Origin: Cupriavidus gilardii
GTDB taxonomy: Bacteria; Pseudomonadota; Gammaproteobacteria; Burkholderiales; Burkholderiaceae
Reading direction: 5' to 3'
Assembly: GCF_008801915.1 (NCBI RefSeq)
Contig: NZ_VZOV01000010.1
Location: 1-64,000 of the forward strand
Length of the DNA: 64,000 bases
In this document: in pieces, positions 1 to 14,063 of the stretch
Layout: each line of letters opens with the position of its first letter
Position numbering within the stretch: position 1 is the stretch's first letter
Made by a program: the position numbers and the translations under genes
The notes under the pieces: model-generated
Told to the model about the DNA's origin: nothing
Seen by the model: the letters and a program-made list of their open reading frames with translations, nothing else
Database searches by the model: none

Positions 1-2401
1 CGCCGACCGGCAGGCCCGCGCCCGGTGCGGCTGCGCCCTGCAGCGGCGCGGCGTCCGGCGCGAGGCCGGCCTCGCGCTGCGCCAGCCGCTCGGCCAGCAC
101 GGCCACCGGTACCTGCTGCCCCTCGGCATCGAGAAAACCGCGCTTGATCAGGATGCGCTGCAGCGCATAGCCGAGCGCCGCCACCTCCGAATCGTGGAAG
201 CGCGGCACTTCGGTGCCGTCCTGCCGCGTCAGCGTGCCGTAGCGCACGGTGCCCTTGTCCCACACCACGTTGCGCATGTCGGCCAGCGCCTTGGCGATCG
301 AGCCGCCCGAGCGCGCCACCATCGACAGCAGCCGCATCGTCGAGGTAATCCATTGCTGGCCTTCGCTGCGCTGGCCGGCCGGCATGAAGAACTCGACCGG
401 CCGCTCGATCGTCACCGGCTTGCCGTCGACCACGCCGTCGACACGCATGAAATTGACGGTCAGGTAGACGGTCTTGTGGCCCTCGTACGTCAGGTACTCG
501 ACCTTGGAAGTCACGCCCTCGAGATCGCCGACGGGCCGGCTCTCGAAGGGCTTGCGCAGCGGATCGTCGCCATTGGCGGCGGCAGCACCGGCGGCTGCCG
601 CCGCCGCGCCCTGCCCCGCCTGCTCGACCGACAGCACCGCCCCCAGCACGCGATTGGGCCGGTAGGTCGCCAGGCCCTTCAGCCCGGCCTTCCACGCCTC
701 CAGATACAGGTTGCGGAACGCCTCGTACGGATAGTCCTCCGGCACGTTGACGGTCTTGCTGATGCTGGTATCGATATAGGGCTGCACCGCCTCGAGCATC
801 TTCATATGGTCGAGCGCGGACATCTGCAGCGCGGTGACGAAGCTGTCGGGCAACTGCTCGACGTCGCCGCCCAGATGCCGGTACAGCCGCCAGGCATGGT
901 CGGCGACCTCGTAGACCTTGTAGCTGTCGTCGCCCATCCGCTTGCGCCGCTGGTAGGTCCACGAAAAGGCCGGCTCGATGCCGTTGGAGGCGTTGTCGGC
1001 GAAGGCCAGCGTGATGGTGCCGGTGGGCGCGATCGACAGCAGATGCGAATTGCGGATGCCGTGCGCGCGGATCGCGGCGCGTACCGGTTCCGGCAGCCGG
1101 CTGGCGAAGCCGCTGCGCAGATAGGCATCGGCGTCGAACAGCGGGAACGCGCCCTTCTCGCGCGCCAGGTCTGTCGAGGCCAGATAGGCGGCATCGCGCA
1201 GCGTCTGCGCGATGCGCGCGGCCAATGCGCGGCCGGCCTCGCTGTCGTAGCGCACGCCCAGCATCACCAGCGCGCTGCCCAGGCCCAGGAAACCGAGGCC
1301 GACGCGGCGCTTGGCCATCGCCTCGGCACGCTGCTCGGGCAGCGGCCAGTAGGTGACGTCGAGCACATTGTCCAGCATCCGCACCGCGACCGCGACCAGC
1401 GCGCGAAAGCCGTCGAAATCGAAGGCCGCCGCGTCGCTGAACGGGCCGCGCACGAAGCGCGTCAGATCGATCGAACCGAGGTCGCAGCAGCCGTAGGCCG
1501 GCAGCGGCTGCTCCGCGCACGGGTTGGTGGCCTCGATCCGCTCGCAGTAGTGCAGGTTGTTGTCGTCGTTGATGTGCGACAGGAACAGGATGCCCGGTTC
1601 GGCGTGATCGTAGGTCGCCTGCATGACCTGATCCCACAGCTGCCGCGCCGGCACGCGCCGGTACACCCACATGCCGTCGCCGCGGCGCCAGGCGCCGGCG
1701 GCGATGGTTTCGGGCGCGGGCTCGGCAACGTGCACCAGTTCGATCTCGCCATCGGCCTCGACCGCCTGCATGAAGGCATCATCGACGCCGATCGACAGGT
1801 TGAAGTTGGTCAGCTCGCCACGGTCCTTGGCGTGGATGAAAGCCTCGATATCGGGATGGTCGGCGCGCAGCACGCCCATCTGCGCGCCGCGCCGCGCGCC
1901 GGCCGATTCGACGGTGGCGCACGAGGCGTCGAATACCTTCATGAACGAGACCGGCCCCGACGCGCGCGAATGCGTGCCGCGCACCAGCGCGCCAGACGGA
2001 CGGATTGCCGAGAAGTCGTAGCCGACGCCGCCGCCGCGGCGCATGGTTTCCGCGGCCTGCGCCACCGCGGCATAGATGCCGGGCTTGCCGTCGACGGTCT
2101 CGGACACCGCATCGCCGACCGGCTGCACGAAGCAGTTGATCAGCGTCGCCTCGATGCGGGTGCCCGCCGCCGAATGGATGCGCCCGGCCGGCACGAAGCC
2201 GCCTTCGAGCGCCGCGAGGAAGCGCTGCGCCCAGCGTTCGCGCTGCGCCTCGGGCTCGGCCTCGGCCAGCGCGCGCGCCACGCGGGCGCGCACATCGGCC
2301 GCGCTCCGTTCTTCGCCCTTGGCGTACTTTTCGCGCAGCACTTCGATCGAGATTTCCTGCGGCGGCAGCGCGGCCTGCATCATCTGTTCGTTGGCATTCA
2401 T
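1..2401 (-). CDS. nrdJ: Adenosylcobalamin-dependent (class II) ribonucleotide reductase, C-terminus off left edge
   Basis: Reduces ribonucleotides to deoxyribonucleotides using adenosylcobalamin, so it works with or without oxygen. About 800 codons are present. The start ATG (MNANEQMMQ) is at 2401; the C-terminal cysteine tail lies beyond base 1. Visible class II features are TLINCFV with the first redox cysteine, the [19 protein letters not shown] active-site segment (catalytic Cys in NPC-x-E) and the [11 protein letters not shown] loop typical of the vitamin B12 type. There is no nrdA/nrdB-like partner beside it. It is divergent from ffs with about 55 bp between them, so both promoters must lie in that short gap. 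No cobalamin riboswitch is recognisable upstream. Family assignment is firm; whether a second reductase exists elsewhere cannot be seen. Confidence 0.93.
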   Translation of the reverse strand, partial: MNANEQMMQAALPPQEISIEVLREKYAKGEERSAADVRARVARALAEAEPEAQRERWAQRFLAALEGGFVPAGRIHSAAGTRIEATLINCFVQPVGDAVSETVDGKPGIYAAVAQAAETMRRGGGVGYDFSAIRPSGALVRGTHSRASGPVSFMKVFDASCATVESAGARRGAQMGVLRADHPDIEAFIHAKDRGELTNFNLSIGVDDAFMQAVEADGEIELVHVAEPAPETIAAGAWRRGDGMWVYRRVPARQLWDQVMQATYDHAEPGILFLSHINDDNNLHYCERIEATNPCAEQPLPAYGCCDLGSIDLTRFVRGPFSDAAAFDFDGFRALVAVAVRMLDNVLDVTYWPLPEQRAEAMAKRRVGLGFLGLGSALVMLGVRYDSEAGRALAARIAQTLRDAAYLASTDLAREKGAFPLFDADAYLRSGFASRLPEPVRAAIRAHGIRNSHLLSIAPTGTITLAFADNASNGIEPAFSWTYQRRKRMGDDSYKVYEVADHAWRLYRHLGGDVEQLPDSFVTALQMSALDHMKMLEAVQPYIDTSISKTVNVPEDYPYEAFRNLYLEAWKAGLKGLATYRPNRVLGAVLSVEQAGQGAAAAAAGAAAANGDDPLRKPFESRPVGDLEGVTSKVEYLTYEGHKTVYLTVNFMRVDGVVDGKPVTIERPVEFFMPAGQRSEGQQWITSTMRLLSMVARSGGSIAKALADMRNVVWDKGTVRYGTLTRQDGTEVPRFHDSEVAALGYALQRILIKRGFLDAEGQQVPVAVLAERLAQREAGLAPDAAPLQGAAAPGAGLPVG

Positions 2402-2419
2402 CGGTCAGATCACCAGGTT

Positions 2420-2450
2420 TTGGCGCGGGACTCGCGCTCTGGGTTACAAT
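2420..2450 (+). promoter_or_regulatory. Candidate promoter of ffs
   Basis: A near-consensus -10 hexamer TACAAT lies at 2445-2450, six bases before the predicted 5' end of the SRP RNA. A weak -35 (TTGGCG at 2420-2425) sits 19 bp upstream. The -10 position fits a transcript starting near 2456-2458. Confidence 0.6.
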
Positions 2451-2455
2451 GCCGG

Positions 2456-2557
2456 TCGGACGGGCCTCCTCGCATGGCGGCGCGGTCAACCTGGTCAGGT
2501 CGGGAACGAAGCAGCCACAGCCGTTTTCCGCCAGTGCCGAGGGTCAGGCTCGTCCCC
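2456..2557 (+). ncRNA. ffs: 4.5S signal recognition particle RNA (bacterial small type)
   Basis: This RNA binds Ffh and forms the particle that brings nascent membrane proteins to the FtsY receptor. The apical domain is recognisable by CCTGGTCAGGTC followed by GGGAACGAAGCAGCC, the conserved Ffh-binding symmetric and asymmetric loop sequence. The two ends pair perfectly for 10 bp: GGACGGGCCT at 2458-2467 with AGGCTCGTCC at 2546-2555 (one G-T pair). The length of about 100 nt is that of the Alu-less 4.5S type. Exact ends are inferred from the helix. No clear intrinsic terminator follows; a C/T-rich stretch does. Confidence 0.93.
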
Positions 2558-2676
2558 CTTCCTTTTCCCCTCCTGCGTTGCCCTTCCCTCCAGCTGTTCG
2601 CTCCAGCGTGCCAGATCGGCCGAACGATGGTGTTCGCATTCGTTCGCGATGGCGCGACATTGCCCTCTCCCGCAGC

Positions 2677-2790
2677 CCCTCTCCCGCACGGCGGGAAAAG
2701 GGAGCGCGGCATCGGTACAGGGTACGGGTACGCTGACGCCACCGCATCTCGTCTCCCCTTTCCCCCGCGGGAGAGGGCTCGGGGGAGAGC
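2677..2790. repeat. Two REP-like palindromes (CTCTCCCGC/GCGGGAGAG family)
   Basis: Two inverted repeats lie in the gap between ffs and the 3' end of addA. The first, 2677-2702, pairs CTCTCCCGC with GCGGGAaAAG across a 3-base loop. The second, about 2753-2790, pairs CCCCTTTCCCCCGC with GCGGGAGAGGG and then runs into CTCGGGGGAGAG. The same palindrome recurs at 32903, 42748, 50007, 56899 and 57031. The rest of the gap (2558-2851) holds no supportable gene. Confidence 0.75.
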
Positions 2791-2851
2791 GCAACGACGC
2801 CGCATCGCCCCGCATCGTTCGCATCTTATTCCCGTTCGCCGGGCCGCGCGC

Positions 2852-6537
<3,686 letters not shown>

Positions 6538-6541
<4 letters not shown>

Positions 6542-9500
6542 GCCAGCGGTCCTCCTGGATCGTTGCTCGATGGCTCGTTGGATGGTTCGTCCGTTCGCTC
6601 CCCCGGCGCTGCCGACCGCTGCGCGGGCGGGCGGTCATGCATGTATCGGGGCGCCGCGGCGACCGCGTCCGGCAACGCGGTCGACTGCCAGAACCCCTTG
6701 CGGCACAACCCCCGCGCATTGCACCAGGTGCAGGCCGCCGCGTCGCCGAACGCCGGCAGCGGCGCGCCTTCGCGCAGCCGCAGCGCGTCGTGCGTCAGCT
6801 GCTGCTGCAGCCAGGCCACCGCCTCGCCGAAGTCCGGCAGCGAAACCTCGCGGCGGCTGGCCGGCGAGGCGCTGCGGGGCTCGTTGCGGCCGTCCTCCAG
6901 CGCGATCCAGCTGCCCGCGCGCGCATCGGCGCGCAGCAGGCCGTAGAACGGCAACTGGCAATCCTCCTGCGCATCGCGCGCCTTGCGCTTCAGGCGCGCG
7001 GCGCTTTGCGTCTTGTAGTCGAGCACCGCATGGCGGCCGTCGCGATGGCGATCGAGCCGGTCGATGCGGCCATGCAGCCGGATCGGCTGGCCGTCGCGCA
7101 TCGGCAGCTCGGCACCGGCGTCGAGCTCTCCCGCCTGCCAGTACCAGCCCTCGCGCTCGCGCGCGGCCTGCCACGCGACGTATGACGGCAGTACCGCGAG
7201 CCAGCGGCGGTAGTAGCCGATCGCATTGCCGTCCTCGGCCATCACGCCGTCGAAGACCTCGCGCGAGACGGCCTGCAGATGCGCGACGCGCGCCGCATCG
7301 TCGCGCAGGTCCCGCGCCTGCACGTCGCGGTGGTAGCGCAGCAGGATCTGGTGCAGCAGTTCGCCGATATCGCGCTTCTCGAGATCGTCGCTGACGGCCT
7401 CCAGGCCGGCCAGGCCCAGCATGCGGCCGGCGAAGAACTGGTACGGGCAGCGGCGCAGCATGTTGTACGACTGCGCGGTCCAGCGCGCCGGGGCCAGTTC
7501 GGGCGCCGAGGGCGCGGGCATGCCGCCCGCCTGGGCGATCGCCTCGTGTACGGAAGGTGCGACGCTCGCCCCGATCGGCGCACCGGCCGCTTCGCAGTGC
7601 ACCGCCAATCGTTCCAGCCAGCCCGACACATGCTTCGGCTCGCCGCGGCCGCCGAAACGCTGCCAGGTCATTACCACGTCGTCGTTGTTCAGCAGCACCT
7701 CGGCCAGATCGCGCGCCTGCTGCGCAAAGCGCGCCTCGCGATCCTCGAGGCCGAGCTCGCGGCGCATCTGGTTGGAGAAGAACATCAGCTCGGCCGCGGT
7801 CGACGGCAGTTGCGCGTCGTCGCAGCCGACGATCACGACGCCGTCGAAGCGGCGCATGCGCGCGCCGTTCAGCGGCAGGATCGTGATGCGCGCGGCGGCG
7901 GGCTCGCTCGGCTCCTTGTAGGCCACCGCTTCGAGCAGCGCGGCGAGCATCGCGCGGAATTCGGCCAGCGTCAGCGTGGCGGTCGCGCTCGCCTCGTCGT
8001 CGGGCAGTTCGTCGAGCCGCGCCAGCGCGTCGAGCAGTTGCGCGCCGGCATCGTCGGCGGTCAGCGCGGCGCGCATCTCGAGCGCGTCGAGCGTGGCCTG
8101 CAGGCGCTGCAGCCAGAAGCCGACCGGCCGCGCGTCATTGCCGCGCGGCCAGGCTTGCGCCTCGCCGGCCAACTGCCGCAGCAGCGCGGCAGTGGCGCCC
8201 TGGGCCGCTGCCAGCACGGCCGCTTGCTCGTCGTCATGCGGGCCGGTATCGGACAGCGTGTCGGCGCTCCACTGCGCCTGCGGCGTCGCCGGAAAGCGCT
8301 GCAGCAGCCGGCGCCATCCGCCGGTGATGCCGTGGCGTCGCACCTGCCGCTCGAGCAGCGCGATCGCGGCGCCGCGCTGCGGCAGTTGCGGCAGGCAGAA
8401 CGGGCTCTTCAGCAGATCGAGCAGCGCCGCGGTATCGCCGTCGCCGACCACCAGGTCGAACCAGCGCATCAGCGCGGCGGCGGCGCGCGTGGTCGACAGC
8501 TTCCAGCCGGTCTCGTCGCGTACCGGCGCGCCGGCGCGCGCCAGCAGTGCGCGCGCCCGCCGCGCGACCACGCGGTCATGCGCGACCAGCGCCAGCTGCT
8601 TGCGGCCCTCGTTGAGCCAGCGCACCAGCTGGTCGGCCGCGGCGGCGGCCTCGTCCTCGAAGCGCGCGCTGCCGATCAGCCGCACGCGCGGACGATCGGC
8701 GGGCAGGCGCGGCGCCATCAGCGTCGGCAGCGAGGGCAGCGCGGTCGTGTCGGCGGGCAGACGGCACTCAGGCCATAGCCGGAGCAAGGTGCCATACCAG
8801 TTGCCGCCATCGCCATTGCCGGCGCGATCGAAGGGCAAACCGGTCGCCGCTTCCGCATCGCCGCGGCCTTGCCGATCGGCTTCGTTCGCCGCGCCCTCGT
8901 TGGTCTCGCCCTCGGCCGCCCCGCCGCTCCAGTCGTAGCCGATCTCCAGCACCGGCACCATGTCGGCGGCGGCGCGCAGGAAGGCGGCCTCGATCGGCGT
9001 CGGCGGAGTCGGCCCGAGCCAGACCACCGGGCCGGTCAGCTGCTGGGCCAGCGCCTGCAACGCACGCCGGCGCGCCGGCAGCGGATCGTCGGGTCCGGAC
9101 AGCGCCTGCCAGAACGCCAGCACGATGCGCGCCTCCTCGCCGAGGAAGCGCTCGGACAGATGCGCATAGGTCCGTTGCAACGCCTGCTGCAGCAGGTCGG
9201 CGCGATCGTCGGCAAGCACCGCGTCATCGTCGCGAATGGCGGCATCCTCGAGCCATCGCGCGGACAGCTCGTCGCAGACGGTCAGCACCGTCTGCGCCAG
9301 CCCCCAGGCCGCCGGTTCGGTCTGCGCGCCGAAGGCCTGCCGCAACCAGTCCTGGCCGCGGATCGCCTGCTGCACTGCGAGCAGGCGCGCGGCGTGGCTG
9401 CGTACCTTGCCGCCATGCAGCATCGCCGGCGGGAAATCGAGCAGCCAATGGCCCAGCGTCAGAATGCGCGGCAGCAGGCGCGGTGCGCCGGCCGCGCGCG

Positions 9501-9672
9501 CGGCGCGGTCCAGCGCCTGGCGCACGCCCGGAATCTGCGCCGCGGTCGGCACCACCAGATGCGCGGCGGACGCGCTCTGGCCGTGCTGTTCGCAGCGATC
9601 GAGGAAATACCAGGCCGCGGCCGCGGCATTGTCGAGAAAGTCGCGGCCGGGGCGGAAACGCAGCGTTGTCAT
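6538..9672 (-). CDS. addB: AddB-type nuclease/helicase-like subunit with Fe-S PD-(D/E)XK domain
   Basis: Second subunit of the AddAB end-processing nuclease. 1044 aa, ATG at 9672. The N-terminal half is an inactivated helicase-like fold. The C-terminal nuclease shows HAVLDYKTQSAARLK (Asp and the D-x-K pair). Four cysteines fit the iron-sulphur staple of this family: one in MLRRCPYQFFAGRMLG, and three in CTWCNARGLC close to the C-terminus (C-x2-C-x5-C). It is first of the pair in transcription order, and addA follows with an ATGA overlap. Similar two-gene arrangements are known in Burkholderiales. No promoter can be picked with confidence in the 137-bp gap upstream. Confidence 0.9.
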
Positions 9673-9809
9673 GTAGCGGGGTGAAATGGCGAAGGCTTGG
9701 CCGGCGGAATCCGTGGCAATCGGGGAGCATCGGCCCGCGCCCGGCGCGGGCGCATGCCGGTCCGGACGCCGCGCGGTCCCGCGCCGGCGTCACGCGATTG
9801 CGGCCGGGC

Positions 9810-10133
9810 TCAGGAGCGGTCGCCTTCGATGCGGGCGCGGATCTCGCGCGCGGTTTCGAGCAGTCCTTCGTAGCCGGAGCGCGCATGTTCGGGCAGGTCC
9901 GGATCGCCGACCAGCGTACCGAGCGTCTCGATGATGCTGTAGACGAGGCCCTTGGCCGCGCCAACCGCAATGCTGTTCTCCTCGACGGCGGTACTCAGAT
10001 GGGCCAGCGCGTCGCCAAGATGCTCGGCGCCGGCGGATTCGGCCCGGCCTTCGGCATCCGCCTCGGGCAACGGCTTGGAATCGCGCAGGGGGTCGCGGAT
10101 CGGGTCGCGGGTCGGATCGTCTTCGGGCGTCAT
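9810..10133 (-). CDS. Small protein of unknown function
   Basis: 107 aa, ATG at 10133. Not recognised. The first 45 residues are charged and low in complexity, with repeated acidic-Pro-Arg units (DDPTRDPIRDPLRDS). The remaining part is predicted mostly helical, with ALAHLSTAVEENSIAVGAAKGLVYSIIETLGTL split by no obvious motif. There is no signal peptide or clear membrane segment. It is co-directional with addB, 137 bp upstream of it, so it could be the first gene of the same transcript. Codon usage looks like the neighbours. Real coding is likely; function is unknown. Confidence 0.6.
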   Translation of the reverse strand: MTPEDDPTRDPIRDPLRDSKPLPEADAEGRAESAGAEHLGDALAHLSTAVEENSIAVGAAKGLVYSIIETLGTLVGDPDLPEHARSGYEGLLETAREIRARIEGDRS

Positions 10134-10614
10134 GGTGGTGGCCTGATCGATAGGTGGCAGCGGCGCCGGGACTTGTCCGGCACGCGTTCATTCTACGCCC
10201 GCCATGCTCGCCGACGGCAAGCGCGGGGCAGCGCGGTGCCCCCGTGCCTCGGGAAAACCCGACGCGCAGCCTGCGATATTGACAAAATCTCTGGCGCCGA
10301 TTGAAAGGCATCATTGGCCTCGCGGCGCCGGGCACGGCAAAATGGCGTCATCCCTGGTACGAGGCCGATGCCGCCGGCGCCGGGACCGCACGGTTCGCCC
10401 GCGTACGGGCGATGCGTACGGGCGATGGAAGGGACGGTTGAATTCGGGGCCGCCGCCGCCATCTTCCGTATTGCGAATCCGGGCGGCCAATCCGGGCAGC
10501 GCCAGCCGGCGCAATATGACCGGCTCCGACGAGCCGCGAAAAAGTCGTGTAATGTAGCGGTTCGGCATAATCCAGCCTTTTGAAATCCCCGAGCGAAACC
10601 TGAGGTTTTCCGCC
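10134..10614. other. 480-bp intergenic region upstream of trxA with a tandem duplication
   Basis: No supportable gene. It contains a perfect 13-bp tandem duplication, GCGTACGGGCGAT twice at 10401-10426. A TTGACA at 10279-10284 lacks a matching -10 at normal spacing. The trxA -10 candidate lies at its right end. Confidence 0.7.
10566..10571 (+). promoter_or_regulatory. Candidate -10 element of trxA
   Basis: CATAAT lies 44 bases before the trxA start. The -35 region at about 10543-10548 is poor, so this is only a moderate candidate. Confidence 0.4.
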
Positions 10615-10941
10615 ATGAGCGAACAAATCAAGTATGTGAGCGACGCCTCCTTCGACGCCGACGTCCTCCAGTCCGACAAGCCCGTGCTGCTCGACTTCTG
10701 GGCCGAATGGTGCGGCCCCTGCAAGATGATCGCGCCGATCCTGGACGAAGTCGCCAAGGACTACAGCGACAAGCTGCAAGTGGCCAAGATCAACGTCGAC
10801 GAGAACCAGCAGGTGCCGGCCAAATTCGGCATCCGCGGCATCCCCACGCTGATCCTGTTCAAGAACGGCCAGGTCGCCGCGCAGAAGGTCGGCGCGCTGT
10901 CGAAGTCGCAGCTGACCGCCTTCCTCGACGGCAACCTGTAA
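10615..10941 (+). CDS. trxA: Thioredoxin 1
   Basis: Cytoplasmic dithiol reductant for ribonucleotide reductase, methionine sulfoxide reductase and other targets. 108 aa, the family's usual length. The redox motif [11 protein letters not shown] places the cysteines at residues 33 and 36, and the cis-proline segment [11 protein letters not shown] is intact. Start ATG 10615 is preceded by a GAGG about 10 bases upstream. It lies 198 bp upstream of rho in the same orientation, an order seen widely in proteobacteria. Assignment is firm. Confidence 0.97.
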   Translation: MSEQIKYVSDASFDADVLQSDKPVLLDFWAEWCGPCKMIAPILDEVAKDYSDKLQVAKINVDENQQVPAKFGIRGIPTLILFKNGQVAAQKVGALSKSQLTAFLDGNL

Positions 10942-11006
10942 TTGCCCCCGCGGCGCCGCGCAACGCGCGCCGCGACAGGCATCGCCGCCCTCCCGGGCGG
11001 CTCGAT

Positions 11007-11040
11007 CCGACCGGCGCGCCGCCTCTGGTGCGCCGGTCGG
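11007..11040 (+). other. Strong hairpin between trxA and rho
   Basis: A 14-bp stem (arms 11007-11020 and 11027-11040, one G-T pair) encloses a 6-base loop. No T-tract follows, so it is not a canonical intrinsic terminator. A TAAGAT (11048-11053) that could be the rho -10 begins eight bases after the stem. It may act as an mRNA 3'-end stabiliser for trxA or take part in autoregulation of rho. Confidence 0.6.
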
Positions 11041-11139
11041 ATTGTGCTAAGATGCCCCCTACAACTTCCCCGAGCGTTCGCTCATTTCTTTCCCCTTCCC
11101 TTGCTTCCGCCCGTCCGGGCCCATCTGTACCCCTCGTCT

Positions 11140-12402
<1,263 letters not shown>

Positions 12403-12435
12403 GGCCGCGCCGGCCCGCATCATCGCCGCATGATC

Positions 12436-12461
12436 AAGGCGCGCCGCGGCGCGCCTTTTTT
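12436..12461 (+). terminator. Intrinsic terminator of rho
   Basis: Arms AAGGCGCGCC (12436-12445) and GGCGCGCCTT (12448-12457) form a very GC-rich stem, followed by a run of six T ending at 12461. It lies 34 bases after the rho stop. Confidence 0.9.
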
Positions 12462-12480
12462 CTTCCTGCACCTGCCCGCC

Positions 12481-13332
12481 ATGCTCGCTCGCCTCGCCAG
12501 ACTGCTGCATGCCCGCTCGCGCCAGCGCAAGCTGCGCCGCTACGCGATCGACGACGCGCTGTGGCAGCAGACCGTTTCCGCGCTGCCCTTCCTGCAGCGC
12601 TACGGCGCCGAAGACCTGGCGGCACTGCGTGAGCTCGCCACGCTGTTCATCGCCGACAAGGAATATTCGACCGCGCACGAGCTCGTGCTGACCGACGAGA
12701 TGGTGGTCAGCGTCGCGGCGCAGGCATGCGTGCCGATCCTGCGGCTCGGGCTGCAGTGGTATCGCGGCTGGCACGGCATCGTGCTGTATCCCGGCGAATT
12801 CATCATCCGGCGGACCGTCGAGGACGAGATCGGCCTGGTGCATGGCGTGGTCGAGGAGGCCAGCGGCGAAGCATGGGAGCACGGGCCCGTGATCCTGTCG
12901 TGGCCGGACGCGAGCCTGCCCGGCGCCGGGCTCGATGCCGCCGCCGACCATCCCGACGACACCTACAACGTGGTGATCCACGAGTTCGCCCACAAGCTCG
13001 ACATGCTCGATGGCGAGGCCGACGGCGTGCCGCCCTTTTCGCGCGCGCTGCATGCCGGCGTCCAGCGCAGCCAATGGGCGCGGACCTTCGATGCCGAATA
13101 CCAGCGCTTCGCCGATGCCTGCGATGCGGTGCCGGACTCGGTCTGGGACGAGCCCGACCGGCTGCCGGCGCCGGTGCGCGTGATCGACCCCTATGGAGCC
13201 GAGGCGCCGGGCGAGTTTTTCGCGGTCGCCTCGGAGGCGTTCTTCGTCGAGCCGGCGGGGCTTTCGCGGCATTGGCCGGTGCTGTACGGGCTGCTGAGCA
13301 CCTTCTATCGGCAGGATCCGGCATCGATGTGA
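12481..13332 (+). CDS. mtfA: MtfA-family zinc metallopeptidase
   Basis: Homologue of E. coli MtfA, a cytosolic zinc peptidase that binds the Mlc repressor and so affects glucose PTS expression. 283 aa. The zinc motif HEFAHKLDMLDG is at residues 167-178, and a conserved glutamate region EFFAVASEAFFVEP lies near the C-terminus. ATG 12481 is chosen over one at 12430 because the extension would be encoded by the rho terminator. The neighbours do not suggest a PTS link here, so its partner in this organism is unknown. Family assignment is strong; role is transferred. Confidence 0.87.
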   Translation: MLARLARLLHARSRQRKLRRYAIDDALWQQTVSALPFLQRYGAEDLAALRELATLFIADKEYSTAHELVLTDEMVVSVAAQACVPILRLGLQWYRGWHGIVLYPGEFIIRRTVEDEIGLVHGVVEEASGEAWEHGPVILSWPDASLPGAGLDAAADHPDDTYNVVIHEFAHKLDMLDGEADGVPPFSRALHAGVQRSQWARTFDAEYQRFADACDAVPDSVWDEPDRLPAPVRVIDPYGAEAPGEFFAVASEAFFVEPAGLSRHWPVLYGLLSTFYRQDPASM

Positions 13333-13386
13333 TGCTTGCTGCATAAAGAAGCATCGGAATCTTCACGGCGCGGTGCTTGTTGCACC

Positions 13387-13416
13387 TTGCCCAAGTCCTT
13401 GTTTCTCTGCCATAAT
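13387..13416 (+). promoter_or_regulatory. Candidate promoter of rpmE2
   Basis: TTGCCC (13387-13392) and CATAAT (13411-13416) are 18 bp apart, upstream of rpmE2, giving a leader of about 115 bases. No Zur-like palindrome is evident. Confidence 0.5.
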
Positions 13417-13538
13417 CCGCGTTTGTCCGTCACCGGCAAGTGGTTCGCTCGCCGCCAGCAGCGCAGCAGCAAATGGCCAAGCATGGCCAGCACGAACAGG
13501 CGGCCGCGGACTGGCTACCCAACCTGCAAGGAAACACC

Positions 13539-13805
13539 ATGAAAGAAGGCATTCACCCGAATTACCGCGAAGTCGTGTTCGTCGACGTGTCGTGCGACTT
13601 CAGCTTCCTGACCCGCTCGACCATCCAGACCAAGGAAACGATCACTTGGAAGGACGGCAAGGAATACCCGCTGGCCAAGATCGAAGTGTCGTCGGAATCG
13701 CACCCGTTCTACACCGGCACCCAGAAGATCATGGACACCGCCGGCCGCGTCGAGAAGTTCCGCCAGAAGTTCGGCAGCAAGCTGGGCAAGGCCGCCGCGA
13801 AGTAA
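13539..13805 (+). CDS. rpmE2: 50S ribosomal protein L31, type B
   Basis: Large-subunit protein at the intersubunit bridge. 88 aa, starting [19 protein letters not shown]. The zinc-ligand cysteines of the C+ type are missing (only one Cys), and the longer C-terminal part with [18 protein letters not shown] marks type B. ATG 13539 has AAGGAA upstream at good spacing, and upstream in-frame codons are not conserved. A strong terminator follows. In bacteria with both types, type B replaces type A under zinc limitation; here no second copy is visible, so regulation is unknown. Confidence 0.96.
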   Translation: MKEGIHPNYREVVFVDVSCDFSFLTRSTIQTKETITWKDGKEYPLAKIEVSSESHPFYTGTQKIMDTAGRVEKFRQKFGSKLGKAAAK

Positions 13806-13906
13806 TCCGGCGCTGGACCCAGAGACGGCGCCGGCAGCGCATCCCGCATGCCTTCTGCCGCCGTCCGATGCGCGCCTTCCTGCAGGAATCGGTGCACATT
13901 GTGTTA

Positions 13907-13938
13907 AAAGAGGCAGCCCAGGCTGCCTCTTTGCTTTT
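13907..13938 (+). terminator. Intrinsic terminator of rpmE2
   Basis: An 11-bp perfect stem (arms 13907-13917 and 13922-13932) has a four-base loop, and TTTGCTTTT on the 3' side. It is about 100 bp after the rpmE2 stop; the bases between carry no gene. Confidence 0.88.
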
Positions 13939-14063
13939 GCAACGCGTGGAGCGCGGCGCTGTCTTCCCTTCAATGCAAGCAGTCAACCGCACCCGCCAGG
14001 CTCGGTGCCCCGCCCGGGGCCTCGCCGCCGCCAAACCACGCCGCCCAGTCCGCTGACCGATCG

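Noticed and set aside
2402-2851. Cobalamin riboswitch for nrdJ
   Set aside because: No B12-box-like conserved core was found on the minus strand, and the space is taken by ffs.
10279-10284. TTGACA as -35 of trxA
   Set aside because: No acceptable -10 at 15-19 bp, and it is more than 300 bases from the gene.
12430-12480. N-terminal extension of mtfA from ATG 12430
   Set aside because: The added residues would be encoded by the stem and T-run of the rho terminator.
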